The notes below the pieces were generated by a model. The model worked only from the letters and a program-made list of their open reading frames with translations, made no database searches and had not been told where the DNA came from. Below are positions 7,448 through 14,929 of a stretch of 25,894 nucleotides of DNA, in pieces; within the stretch, counting starts at the first letter, position 1, and each line of letters begins with the position of its first letter. Source of the stretch: Pseudomonadota bacterium (GTDB lineage Bacteria > Pseudomonadota > Gammaproteobacteria > Steroidobacterales > Steroidobacteraceae); assembly GCA_023423065.1 (NCBI GenBank), contig JAFAGC010000001.1, positions 1 to 25,894 on the forward strand. The letters are read 5' to 3'. Both the position numbers and the translations under genes were made by a program.

Positions 7448-8070
7448 TGCGCACGGAAGTCCTGACGCTCGCGGGACCCGCCGGCGCGCTGGAAGCAAAG
7501 CTCGAATACGTGGACGCCGAGACCGCGCCCGCGGCCTTCGGCGTCGTCTGTCACCCGCATCCGTTGTTCGGCGGCACCATGGACAACAAGGTCACGCACG
7601 TGCTCGCGCGGGCGATGATCGAACGTGGTGCACCGGCGTTCCGCTTCAATTTCCGGGGCGTCGGTGCGAGCGCCGGTGCGTTCGACAACGGACGAGGCGA
7701 AGTGGACGACCTCGCGACCGTCGTGGCGGAGGGACGCCGGCGGTACCCGTCCGCCGCGCTGTGGTTAGGTGGCTTCTCGTTCGGCGCCTTCGTCGCGCTG
7801 CGGGCGGCGGAGCGCCTGGCGCCGGCGAAACTGGTGGCCGTGGCGCCGCCCGTGGCGCGCTTCGAGCTGGGCGACGTGGCGCATCCGGATTGCGACTGGA
7901 TGCTGGTGCAGGGCGATGCCGACGACGTCGTTCCGCCGGATGCGGTGCTCGCCTGGGCGGAGAAGCAACCTCATAAACCCAGGCTGCACGTGCTGGGCGG
8001 CGCGGGTCATTTCTTCCATGGCCGGCTGCACGACCTCAAACCACTCGTGCTCGATTTCCTCGGGTCCTGA
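7447..8070 (+). CDS. Alpha/beta hydrolase superfamily protein
   Basis: The 207-aa product has the compact fold of small bacterial hydrolases that carry an HPHPLFGGTMDNKV motif near residues 35-50. The nucleophile elbow is GGFSFGA with Ser111. The acid is in the GDADD cluster (157-160), and the catalytic His is His188 (GAGHFFHG). No signal peptide is present, so it is cytoplasmic. ATG 7447 overlaps the amidohydrolase stop by one base; a GTG one codon upstream is possible but less likely. It ends the operon just before a strong hairpin. The substrate is unknown. Confidence 0.9.
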   Translation: MRTEVLTLAGPAGALEAKLEYVDAETAPAAFGVVCHPHPLFGGTMDNKVTHVLARAMIERGAPAFRFNFRGVGASAGAFDNGRGEVDDLATVVAEGRRRYPSAALWLGGFSFGAFVALRAAERLAPAKLVAVAPPVARFELGDVAHPDCDWMLVQGDADDVVPPDAVLAWAEKQPHKPRLHVLGGAGHFFHGRLHDLKPLVLDFLGS

Positions 8071-8078
8071 AAACGCAA

Positions 8079-8109
8079 AGAGCCCGTGCATCGCGAGATG
8101 CAGGGCTCT
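8079..8109. terminator. Hairpin between convergent genes
   Basis: AGAGCCC plus TGCATC (8079-8092, one bulged G) pair with GATGCA plus GGGCTCT (8097-8109) around a GCGA loop. Read on the minus strand, the hairpin is followed by a T-rich tail (8078-8070), so it best terminates the HU-like gene. It may also stop the plus-strand operon. Confidence 0.75.
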
Positions 8110-8164
8110 CTGGTCGCTTCGCGCGTCGTGGCACGCGCGAAAACGAGCGGCTCCTATGCCGAGA

Positions 8165-8476
8165 TCAATTCACGAGCGCCTTGAGGCTCTTAAGAGGCAG
8201 GACGCGAACCTTCTTGGAGGCTGGCTTCGCCTTGAAAACCATCTTTTCCTTCGTGAAGGGGTTGATGCCCTCGCGCGCCTTCGTCGCGGGCTTCTTCACG
8301 ACCTTCATCTTGAGCAGGCCGGGCAGCGTGAACAGACCGGGTCCGCGCAGGCTCTTCTTGATGATGCCGTTGAGTGACTCGAATACCGCGGCCACTTGCT
8401 TGCGGGACAGGTCAGTGTCCTTGGTGATCTGGGCCACGATCTCCGACTTCGTCGGTGCGCCACCTTTCTTTGCCAT
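8165..8476 (-). CDS. HU/IHF-family DNA-binding protein
   Basis: This 103-aa basic protein has the HU fold order: helical N-terminus (KSEIVAQI...LSRKQVAAVFESL), a central sheet with GLFTLPGLLKM, the arm motif INPFTKE (the counterpart of GRNPQTGE), and a basic end with KKVRVLPLKSLK. It is slightly longer than ~90-aa HU because of a MAKKGGAP leader. It should bind and bend DNA as a nucleoid protein. ATG 8476 is preceded by GAGGAG about 9 nt upstream. It is a single-gene unit with its own promoter and terminator. Confidence 0.9.
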   Translation of the reverse strand: MAKKGGAPTKSEIVAQITKDTDLSRKQVAAVFESLNGIIKKSLRGPGLFTLPGLLKMKVVKKPATKAREGINPFTKEKMVFKAKPASKKVRVLPLKSLKALVN

Positions 8477-8793
8477 TACTCGACTCCTCGTTGGAATAAT
8501 TCGCAGCGAAAAAAATGCTTCGCCGCTTTCGATTCGGCGCGAAACATATCACACGGTTACGCGCAGGCAAATGTTTTTCGGCGCTCACGCATGCTGAAAA
8601 TGCCTTGTTTTCTAGGCTCGCGCGCACATGCTCGAGTTTGGACCGGGTAACGTCTCGCCGGATTCGCGCGCGCGAGCTGTACGAATCTTCGCCATCCACG
8701 CGAGAGCGCGAGCGTCGAATCGCTGTCGAAGTGCGCGTTAAGTCTTTGTAGCGACGGGCCGGCGGGCCTTCGGAATTGCGGCGTGCGCGCGAC
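8477..8793. other. Intergenic region between HU-like gene and yggT
   Basis: 317 nt without a convincing gene. It holds the HU-like gene's ribosome site and probable promoter at its left end. The rest is GC-rich, with a weak GGCC-based stem near 8757-8772 downstream of yggT. I see no RNA gene or repeat. Confidence 0.6.
8543..8570 (-). promoter_or_regulatory. Probable sigma70 promoter of the HU-like gene
   Basis: On the minus strand TTGCCT (8570-8565), a 16-nt spacer, then TATGTT (8548-8543). The region is locally AT-rich. Transcription would start about 60 nt before the ATG. Confidence 0.45.
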
Positions 8794-9327
8794 TCACGCG
8801 AAGTGAAACAGGCGCAACAACACGCCGAGCAGCAACAACGCCCACAGCACGGAAAGGTCGATTCCGCCGATCGGCGGAATAAGCCGGCGAAAGGGCGCGA
8901 GGATCGGCTCGCAGATCGCGCCGAGCAGGGCCATCGGCGGGGAATAGCCCGCCGGAACCACCCAGGAAAGCACGGCGTAGATGATCAGCGCGAACGTGTA
9001 GAACTGTATGAAGGCGCGCAACAGCGTCAGGAACGTCAGCCGTATCCAGGTGACGGGGTCTAACACGAAGCCGCCCGCGAGAGCCTGGACCACGCCAATG
9101 GTTAGGGCGGCGAACAGGATGATGGCGACGACGGAGGCCGTGTCGACCTTGCCCGCGGGCGGCAGGATGCGCCGCAGCGGCATGATCACGGGGTTGGTCA
9201 CGACGAGCACCGCGTGCGCGATCTGGTTGCGGAAGTCCGCGCGCGACAGCTGCATGACGAAACGCAGGATGAGCACGTACAGGTAGATGGTCAGCAGCGA
9301 GTCGACCAGGTAAACGAGTGCGTTCAT
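8794..9327 (-). CDS. yggT: YggT-family integral membrane protein
   Basis: The 177-aa product has two similar halves, each a YGGT unit of two hydrophobic stretches with an amphipathic segment (NPVIMPLRRILPP in the first, CEPILAPFRRLIPP in the second). This internal duplication is typical of the family. The start ATG (9327-9325) overlaps the proC stop by the 4-nt ATGA sequence, so translation is coupled. The family is linked to osmotic shock tolerance in E. coli and to membrane or cell-division organisation in other lineages; the biochemical role is unclear. Linkage to yggS and proC is conserved across many gammaproteobacteria. Confidence 0.93.
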   Translation of the reverse strand: MNALVYLVDSLLTIYLYVLILRFVMQLSRADFRNQIAHAVLVVTNPVIMPLRRILPPAGKVDTASVVAIILFAALTIGVVQALAGGFVLDPVTWIRLTFLTLLRAFIQFYTFALIIYAVLSWVVPAGYSPPMALLGAICEPILAPFRRLIPPIGGIDLSVLWALLLLGVLLRLFHFA

Positions 9328-10169
9328 GAGCGTGACTTGTCTCCGAGGGTCTGGCCGAAGGTTTGCGCCATCTCGCGGCCGCGATCGGTGGCGGCGCCGA
9401 GCGCCGTGGCGACGATACCACGCAGGTTGGACGCCTCGAACGAGCGCAGGGCGGCTTCGGTCGTACCGCCCTTGGAGGTGACCTCCGCGCGCAGGCGCGC
9501 GAGATCGCCGTCGCTGTCGCGGGCCATGCGACCCGAGCCGTACAGCGTCTGGATCGCGAGCTCCTGCGCGGCGGCGCGATCGAGCCCGAGTTTCACCGCG
9601 GCTTCCGTCATGAGTTCGGCCAGCAGGAAGAAGTAGGCAGGACCGCTGCCCGACAGCGCGGTGACGACGTCGAGCGCGTCCTCGTCTGCGACCCACACCG
9701 TCGTGCCGACCGCGCCCAGGACCTGCGCGGCCAGATCGCGCTGCGCGGCGGTAAGGGAGGGCGGGCCGAACAGGGCCGTCGCGCCGGCGCCGTTCAGCGC
9801 GGGCCGGTTCGGCATCGCGCGCACGACGGCGACGCCCGGCCCGCACCAGCGCTCGATGTCGCCGACGCGGATACCCGCGGCGATGGACAGCACCAGCGGA
9901 GGGCGTGCCTGGAAAGTTTCGGCGAGCGGCCGCACCGTCGCGGCCATGTCCTGGGGTTTCACGGCGAGCACCACGACGTCGGCGCCGGCGATCGCCTCCC
10001 GGTTGTCCGCGGTGACGTGTACGCCGAGCTCGTCGGCAAGCTGCACGCGCCGTTGCTGGACGGCTTCGCCCACACTGATGTTCTGCGCCGGCAGGCCGCG
10101 CGCGATGAGGCCACGGATGAGCGCACCGCCCATGTTTCCGCCGCCGATGAATGCCGCAGTGATGTTCAT
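9324..10169 (-). CDS. proC: Pyrroline-5-carboxylate reductase
   Basis: The 281-aa enzyme reduces 1-pyrroline-5-carboxylate to proline with NAD(P)H, the last step of proline synthesis, in the cytoplasm. The N-terminal Rossmann motif is FIGGGNMGGALI (residues 7-18). AVKPQ lies near residue 70, and the C-terminal dimerisation domain carries the signature SGSGPAYFFLLAE and TSKGGTTEAAL. Length is standard for the family. It lies 38 nt downstream of yggS and overlaps yggT by 4 nt. Confidence 0.97.
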   Translation of the reverse strand: MNITAAFIGGGNMGGALIRGLIARGLPAQNISVGEAVQQRRVQLADELGVHVTADNREAIAGADVVVLAVKPQDMAATVRPLAETFQARPPLVLSIAAGIRVGDIERWCGPGVAVVRAMPNRPALNGAGATALFGPPSLTAAQRDLAAQVLGAVGTTVWVADEDALDVVTALSGSGPAYFFLLAELMTEAAVKLGLDRAAAQELAIQTLYGSGRMARDSDGDLARLRAEVTSKGGTTEAALRSFEASNLRGIVATALGAATDRGREMAQTFGQTLGDKSRS

Positions 10170-10207
10170 CCGGATCCCTTGGAGAATTGCCTAAGGTTAA
10201 CGCGACG

Positions 10208-10903
10208 TCAGGACCGCGGCCCGAAGATCGCGGTTCCGATCCGCACCATCGTCGAGCCTTCCGCGATGGCCGCCTCGAAATCCGCGCTGGTGCCCATCGA
10301 AAGCGTGTCCAGGCGGAAGCCGCATTCGTTCAGGTGGTTGAAAACCTGCCGGGTCTCGCGAAACCAATGCCGCTGGCGGGCGATCTCGGGTTCCGCGGGA
10401 GGCATGCACATGAGTCCGCGCAGCGCGAGGCGTGGCAGCGCCGCGATGGCCTCGGCCAGCGCGCGAATCTCGGTGGCGGGAACGCCGCCCTTGCTGGTTT
10501 CTCCGCCGACGTGGAGCTGCAGGCAGACATTGAGCGGCGGCGCGTGAAACGGTCGCTGGGCCGAGAGCCGTTCCGCGATCTTGAAGCGATCGATGCCGTG
10601 CACCCAGGCGAAGTTCTCGGAAATGGGGCGCGTCTTGTTAGCCTGGATGCGGCCGATGAAATGCCAGGTGAGTTCGCGCCCAGCGAGCTCAGCGATTTTC
10701 GGCAGGCATTCCTGTAGAAAATTTTCCCCGAAATTCTCGATACCGGCCCGCGCGGCGGCTTCGATTGCTGCGGCGCTCTGACCTTTCGAGACGGCCAGAA
10801 GCGTGACGGAGTCGACATTCCGGCCGGCCTCGCGGGCGGCGGCCGCGATCCGGGCCTGCACGTCGCCCACTGCCTGCGAGCAATTCTGCGGAAGGGATAA
10901 CAT
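10208..10903 (-). CDS. yggS: PLP homeostasis protein (YggS/PLPBP family)
   Basis: The protein is 231 aa from ATG 10903; an in-frame GTG at 10912 would add three residues, and neither start has a clear Shine-Dalgarno site. It is a single alanine-racemase-type TIM barrel. The pyridoxal-phosphate lysine sits in LLAVSKG (Lys40 from the ATG). Other family marks are ENFLQE, WHFIGRIQANK, LSMGTSADF and RIGTAIFG. The family buffers PLP and affects vitamin B6 and amino acid balance rather than catalysing a known reaction. It is divergent from pilT and heads the yggS-proC-yggT operon. Confidence 0.95.
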   Translation of the reverse strand: MLSLPQNCSQAVGDVQARIAAAAREAGRNVDSVTLLAVSKGQSAAAIEAAARAGIENFGENFLQECLPKIAELAGRELTWHFIGRIQANKTRPISENFAWVHGIDRFKIAERLSAQRPFHAPPLNVCLQLHVGGETSKGGVPATEIRALAEAIAALPRLALRGLMCMPPAEPEIARQRHWFRETRQVFNHLNECGFRLDTLSMGTSADFEAAIAEGSTMVRIGTAIFGPRS

Positions 10904-10904
10904 A

Positions 10905-10931
10905 TTGATCACTGATACCCGGGTCTATACT
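10905..10931 (+). promoter_or_regulatory. Candidate promoter of pilT
   Basis: TATACT (10926-10931) is preceded by TTGATC (10905-10910) with a short 15-nt spacer. An AAGGGA ribosome site (10946-10951) and ATG 10957 follow. The -35 part overlaps the start of yggS on the other strand, so the two operons may share control. Confidence 0.4.
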
Positions 10932-10956
10932 CAACGGCGTTTTCCAAGGGACCACC

Positions 10957-11997
10957 ATGGCCGTCGACGTCGCCCAGCTCCTCGCTTTCGCCGTAAAGAA
11001 TAACGCCTCGGACTTGCACCTGTCCGCCGGCGTACCTCCGATGATCCGTGTCGACGGCGACATGAAACGTATCAACATGCCCGCGCTGACCCACAAGGAA
11101 GTGCACGGCATGGTGTACGACATCATGAACGACAAGCAGCGCAAGGCTTACGAAGAGTTCTTCGAGACGGACTTTTCGTTCGAAATCCCCAAGCTCGCGC
11201 GCTTCCGCGTCAACGCGTTCAACCAGAATCGCGGCGCCGGCGCGGTGTTCCGCAACATTCCGTCCACGATCATTTCGCTGGACGACCTCGGCGCGCCGAA
11301 GATCTTCCGCGACCTGTGCATGCTGCCGCGCGGCCTCGTGCTCGTCACCGGCCCGACGGGTTCGGGAAAGTCGACCACGCTCGCGGGCATGGTCAACCAC
11401 TGTAACGACAACCGGCCCGATCACATCATCACGATCGAGGACCCCATCGAATTCGTGCACGAGAGCAAACGTTGCCTCGTGAACCAGCGCGAGGTCCATC
11501 GCGACACGCTCGGCTTTTCCGAGGCGCTGCGCTCGGCGCTGCGCGAAGACCCGGACGTCGTGCTCGTCGGCGAAATGCGCGACCTCGAGACGATCCGTCT
11601 CGCGCTCACCGCCGCGGAAACCGGCCACCTCGTGTTCGGCACGCTGCACACCAGCTCCGCCGCCAAGACCATCGACCGCGTGGTCGACGTGTTCCCGGCG
11701 CAGGAAAAAGAGATGGTGCGCGCGATGTTGTCCGAGTCGCTGCGCGCGGTGATTTCGCAGACGCTGCTCAAGCGCAATGGCGGCGGACGCGTCGCGGCGC
11801 ACGAGATCATGATCGGCACGCCGGCCATCCGTAACCTGATCCGCGAAGGCAAGATCGCGCAGATGTATTCGGCGATCCAGACCGGCGCGCAGCAGGGCAT
11901 GCAGACGCTCGACCAGTGTCTTGCCGACCTCGTCGCCAAGGGCGTGGTCAGCAAGGAAGAAGCCCGATACAAGGCTTCCAACAAGGATAGTTTGTAA
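10957..11997 (+). CDS. pilT: Type IV pilus retraction ATPase PilT
   Basis: The 346-aa secretion-superfamily ATPase drives pilus retraction at the inner-membrane base. It opens with the PilT motif ASDLHLSAG (near 20). Walker A is GPTGSGKST (132-140), the Asp box reads IEDPIEFVH, Walker B is VVLVGEMRD (201-209), and the His box reads GHLVFGTLHT. The C-terminal AIRNLIREGK motif, needed for retraction in characterised PilT proteins, is present. Length matches the usual ~345 aa. It heads a three-gene array with two PilU-type proteins. Confidence 0.97.
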   Translation: MAVDVAQLLAFAVKNNASDLHLSAGVPPMIRVDGDMKRINMPALTHKEVHGMVYDIMNDKQRKAYEEFFETDFSFEIPKLARFRVNAFNQNRGAGAVFRNIPSTIISLDDLGAPKIFRDLCMLPRGLVLVTGPTGSGKSTTLAGMVNHCNDNRPDHIITIEDPIEFVHESKRCLVNQREVHRDTLGFSEALRSALREDPDVVLVGEMRDLETIRLALTAAETGHLVFGTLHTSSAAKTIDRVVDVFPAQEKEMVRAMLSESLRAVISQTLLKRNGGGRVAAHEIMIGTPAIRNLIREGKIAQMYSAIQTGAQQGMQTLDQCLADLVAKGVVSKEEARYKASNKDSL

Positions 11998-12031
11998 CGG
12001 CGTTTCCACGGGCTCGCGCCCGGATTCTCTG

Positions 12032-12053
12032 CCCGGTTCGCAAGCGAACCGGG
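12032..12053. other. Perfect hairpin between pilT and pilU
   Basis: CCCGGTTCGC (12032-12041) and GCGAACCGGG (12044-12053) are exact complements around two A residues. No U tract follows on either strand, so it may be a partial stop, a processing site or an mRNA stabiliser setting pilT versus pilU levels. Confidence 0.5.
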
Positions 12054-12074
12054 TCCATGAACAGGTAAAGGAAG

Positions 12075-13232
12075 ATGGATAGAGAACAGGGCATCAAACT
12101 CATGCAGGACCTTCTTCGTCGCGTCGTCGACAAGAAGGCTTCCGACCTGTTCATCACCGCGGGTTTCCCGCCGGCGATCAAGATCGACGGTGAGGTCCGG
12201 CCGCAGTCCGAGCGCGCGCTCACCGCGGAGCAGTCGGCGGTGCTGGTGCGTGCGATCATGAACGACCGCCAGACCAAGGAATTCGACGCGACGAAGGAGT
12301 GCAACTTCGCGATCGCGCCGCCGGGCATCGGCCGTTTCCGCGTCAACGCCTTCGTGCAGCAGGGCCACACCGGCTGCGTCATCCGCCTCATCAATTCCAA
12401 GATTCCGACACTCGAGGAGCTGGACCTGCCGCCCATCCTGAAAGAGGTGGTGCTGTCCAAGCGTGGTCTCGTGATCCTGGTCGGCGGCACGGGCTCGGGC
12501 AAGTCCACGTCGCTGGCCGCGATGGTGGGCTACCGCAACGAAAAGACGCGCGGCCACATCGTCACCATCGAAGACCCGGTGGAATACGTGCACCAGCACA
12601 AGGGCTGCGTGATCACGCACCGTGAGGTGGGCGTCGACACGGACAACTGGCACGCGGCGCTGAAGAACACGCTGCGCCAGGCGCCGGACGTCATCCTGAT
12701 CGGCGAAATCCGCGATCGCGAGACGATGGAATACGGCATCCAGTTCGCCGAAACCGGTCACCTCGTGCTCGCGACACTGCACGCGAACAGCTCCAACCAG
12801 GCGCTGGACCGCATCATCAACTTCTTCCCCGACGAGCGGCGCGAGCAGCTGCTCATGGATCTGTCGCTCAACATCCGCGCGCTGGTGTCGCAGCGCCTGG
12901 TTCCGCGCGAGTCCGGTTCCGGACGCATCGCGGCGATGGAGATCATGCTGAACTCGCCGCTGATCCAGGACCTCATCTTCAAGGGCGAGGTCGCGAAGAT
13001 CAAAGAAGTCATGTCGCGCTCGACGCGTATCGGCATGAAGACCTTCGACCAGGCGCTCTACGAACTGTACGAGGCCGGGTTCATTTCCTACGAAGACGCG
13101 TTGCGCAACGCCGACTCGAAGAACGAGCTGCGGCTGCGTATCAAGCTCGAGAGCAAGCGCGAGGTGAAGAACCTCGACGACGGCGGCGCGCTCACGATCA
13201 TCGACGAAGAGCAGCAAGGCCGCTCGTTCTAA
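12075..13232 (+). CDS. pilU: PilT-dependent retraction ATPase PilU
   Basis: This 385-aa protein closely follows the PilU pattern: KKASDLFITAGFPP near the start, Walker A GGTGSGKST (137-145), the Asp box IEDPVEYVHQHKGC, Walker B VILIGEIRD (206-214) and INFFPDERREQLLMDLSLN. Length and motifs match PilU of P. aeruginosa (~382 aa). PilU cannot retract alone in characterised systems but adds force to PilT. AAAGGAAG lies directly before the ATG. The last ~15 residues (acidic, then DEEQQGRSF) form a short tail. It lies 77 nt after pilT. Confidence 0.93.
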   Translation: MDREQGIKLMQDLLRRVVDKKASDLFITAGFPPAIKIDGEVRPQSERALTAEQSAVLVRAIMNDRQTKEFDATKECNFAIAPPGIGRFRVNAFVQQGHTGCVIRLINSKIPTLEELDLPPILKEVVLSKRGLVILVGGTGSGKSTSLAAMVGYRNEKTRGHIVTIEDPVEYVHQHKGCVITHREVGVDTDNWHAALKNTLRQAPDVILIGEIRDRETMEYGIQFAETGHLVLATLHANSSNQALDRIINFFPDERREQLLMDLSLNIRALVSQRLVPRESGSGRIAAMEIMLNSPLIQDLIFKGEVAKIKEVMSRSTRIGMKTFDQALYELYEAGFISYEDALRNADSKNELRLRIKLESKREVKNLDDGGALTIIDEEQQGRSF

Positions 13233-13249
13233 CCAACAACAAGGTCCCC

Positions 13250-14377
13250 ATGTCAGCGGTGAACGAAAAGCTCGTCGAGACGGTCGAGGTCAAGGGCTCG
13301 GGCGACAGCGGCCCGATGGTGCTCAACACCCGGCCGCTGTTCAAACTGATGGTCGAACGCAAGGCGTCCGACCTGTTCTTCACCTCGAATTCCCCGATCA
13401 AGGTCAAGATCGAAGGCCAGATCCTGCCGATCAACAAGCAGGTGCTGTCGCCGGAAGCGGTGCGCCAGGCCGCCTACGGGCTCATGACGCCCGACCAGCT
13501 CGAGCACTTCAAGCGCGAGCTCGAAATCGACTTCGCGATCTCCGAGCCCGGCCTCGGCCGTTTCCGCGTCAACGTGTTCTACCAGCGCGGTTATCCCGCG
13601 ATGGTCATGCGCTACATCAGCGCCGACATGCCGCGGCTCGACCAGCTCGGACTGCCGGACATGTTCAAGGAACTCATCATGATGAAGCGCGGGCTCATCC
13701 TGATGGTCGGCGCGACGGGATCGGGCAAGTCCACGTCCATCGCGGCGATGATCAACCATCGCAACGAGAGCTCGTCGGACCACATCGTCACGATCGAGGA
13801 TCCGATCGAGTTCCTGCACACCAACAAGCGCTCGATCGTGAATCAGCGCGAAGTGGGTCTCGACACCAAGTCATTCGCGCGGGCGCTGCGAGGCGTCATG
13901 CGCGCCGCCCCCGACGTCATCCTCATCGGCGAAATCCGCGACAAGGAGACGATGGAAGCGGCGATCAACCTTTCGGGCACAGGTCATCTCGTCCTATCCA
14001 CCCTGCATGCGAACAACAGCGCGGAGACGCTGGATCGCATCATCAACATGTTTCCCCAGGACCAGCACAAGCAGATCTTCCTCGATCTGTCGCAGTACCT
14101 GCGGGCGATCCTTTCGCAGCGCCTTGTGGTCGCAAAGGACGGCAAACGCATGGCCGCGATCGAGGTCATGCTCAATACGCCGTACATCACGGAGCTCATC
14201 AAGCGAGGCGACGTGAGCGCGATCAAGGAGGCTATCGTTCAGAGCTCCGAGCGCGGGGTGCAGAGCTTCGACGTGGCGCTGCTGAACCTCTTCAAGCAGA
14301 ACAAGATCGACATGGAAGAGGCGCTCGCGAATGCGGATTCGCGCTCGAACCTCGAAGCGAAGATCAACTTCGGCTGA
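13250..14377 (+). CDS. Third PilT/PilU-family ATPase (PilU-like paralogue)
   Basis: The 375-aa protein is a second PilU-like ATPase directly after pilU (17-nt gap, AAGG site at 13241-13244). An N-terminal extension of ~28 residues precedes RPLFKLMVERKASDLFF. All catalytic parts look intact: Walker A GATGSGKST (154-162), IEDPIEFLH, Walker B VILIGEIRD (223-231) and GHLVLSTLHANN. It lacks the AIRNLIRE motif of PilT. Its wording differs from pilU throughout, so this is an old paralogue and not a recent duplication. It may tune retraction or serve another pilus subtype. The stop is immediately followed by palindromic repeat copy B. Confidence 0.9.
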   Translation: MSAVNEKLVETVEVKGSGDSGPMVLNTRPLFKLMVERKASDLFFTSNSPIKVKIEGQILPINKQVLSPEAVRQAAYGLMTPDQLEHFKRELEIDFAISEPGLGRFRVNVFYQRGYPAMVMRYISADMPRLDQLGLPDMFKELIMMKRGLILMVGATGSGKSTSIAAMINHRNESSSDHIVTIEDPIEFLHTNKRSIVNQREVGLDTKSFARALRGVMRAAPDVILIGEIRDKETMEAAINLSGTGHLVLSTLHANNSAETLDRIINMFPQDQHKQIFLDLSQYLRAILSQRLVVAKDGKRMAAIEVMLNTPYITELIKRGDVSAIKEAIVQSSERGVQSFDVALLNLFKQNKIDMEEALANADSRSNLEAKINFG

Positions 14378-14474
14378 TTGGGGACATGCCTCATTTTCTT
14401 GTAACAATCGCGTCGGGCGCGAGGGCATCCCGCGGTCGTCGGATTGTTACAAGAAAATGAGGAATGTCCCCATT
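14378..14474. repeat. REP/MITE-like long palindrome, copy B
   Basis: Arms at 14379-14408 and 14443-14472 form a 30-bp stem with one mismatch (G14388 opposite A14463) around a 34-nt GC-rich loop. It is the same element as copy A at 1-104. One stem position differs in a paired way: G25-C80 in copy A is C14398-G14453 here. It starts directly after the stop codon of the third ATPase and could end its transcription or protect its mRNA. Confidence 0.8.
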
Positions 14475-14479
14475 TAAGC

Positions 14480-14507
14480 TTGACAGCCGCGTTTTCGCGC
14501 CTAGAAT
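14480..14507 (+). promoter_or_regulatory. Strong sigma70-type promoter
   Basis: TTGACA (14480-14485), a 16-nt spacer, then TAGAAT (14502-14507). This is the best promoter match in the window. Transcription should start near 14514, a few bases before the small ORF at 14518, and run toward the tRNA-like/slipin/rtcB cassette. Confidence 0.65.
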
Positions 14508-14517
14508 GCGCGCCCCT

Positions 14518-14652
14518 ATGCATCCTAACTACCGCAATTCGCTCGCCCGCACCGCGATCGCGCTGCCGCAAGACCTGATTCTGTCGAATCAGGCCGGCGT
14601 CCTCGCGCGCGCGCTTCGTGGCGAACGGGATTTCGGGAACCTGATGCTCTAG
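14518..14652 (+). CDS. Possible small or leader peptide (44 aa)
   Basis: ATG 14518 lies about 4 nt after the predicted transcription start, so translation would be leaderless; no Shine-Dalgarno site is visible. The 44 codons have GC-rich third positions. The peptide has 7 Leu, basic residues throughout and no known domain. Two hairpins follow, one of them terminator-like, which resembles a leader-peptide/attenuator layout. No run of a single control codon is seen. The alternative is that the whole unit is a noncoding RNA. An in-frame upstream ATG at 14464 lies before the promoter and inside the repeat. Confidence 0.35.
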   Translation: MHPNYRNSLARTAIALPQDLILSNQAGVLARALRGERDFGNLML

Positions 14653-14666
14653 CTCTTCGTGGAATC

Positions 14667-14691
14667 GGAGAGCGGCGTTCGGCAGCTCTCC
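14667..14691 (+). other. Hairpin with an alternative pairing partner
   Basis: GGAGAGC (14667-14673) pairs perfectly with GCTCTCC (14685-14691). A second GCTCTC at 14697-14702 could compete for the same strand. Such alternatives are typical of switching leaders, but the stem is short. Confidence 0.35.
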
Positions 14692-14705
14692 GCAAGGCTC
14701 TCATA

Positions 14706-14741
14706 CGAGGCCCCGGTCAGCCGCCGCTGATCGGGGCCTCG
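14706..14741 (+). terminator. Long GC-rich hairpin, terminator- or attenuator-like
   Basis: A 16-bp stem with one G-U wobble (14706-14721 with 14726-14741) closes on a 4-nt loop. Only a weak TTT follows, so Rho-independent release is uncertain. It separates the strong promoter from the tRNA-like gene. Confidence 0.5.
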
Positions 14742-14929
14742 CCGTTTGGGGGCCAATCAAACTTTTCGAATTCGGTGCGACGCCCATCTTTCGATGGAGG
14801 AGCGGCGCGCCGTCAGGAGGTCTTTGTCTCGAGTTTTCGCAGCGGTCCGGTTTCGAAAGCCGGCTGGCGCGCTCTCACCTGGCAGCAGTCGTGGGTGCGT
14901 GTACCGCGAAGCAGCGGGGCAGTGATCGC

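Noticed and set aside
11421..13217. 598-aa minus-strand frame opposite pilT and pilU
   Set aside because: It spans two real genes and their gap, has no recognisable domain, and its composition is typical of antisense to GC-rich codons.
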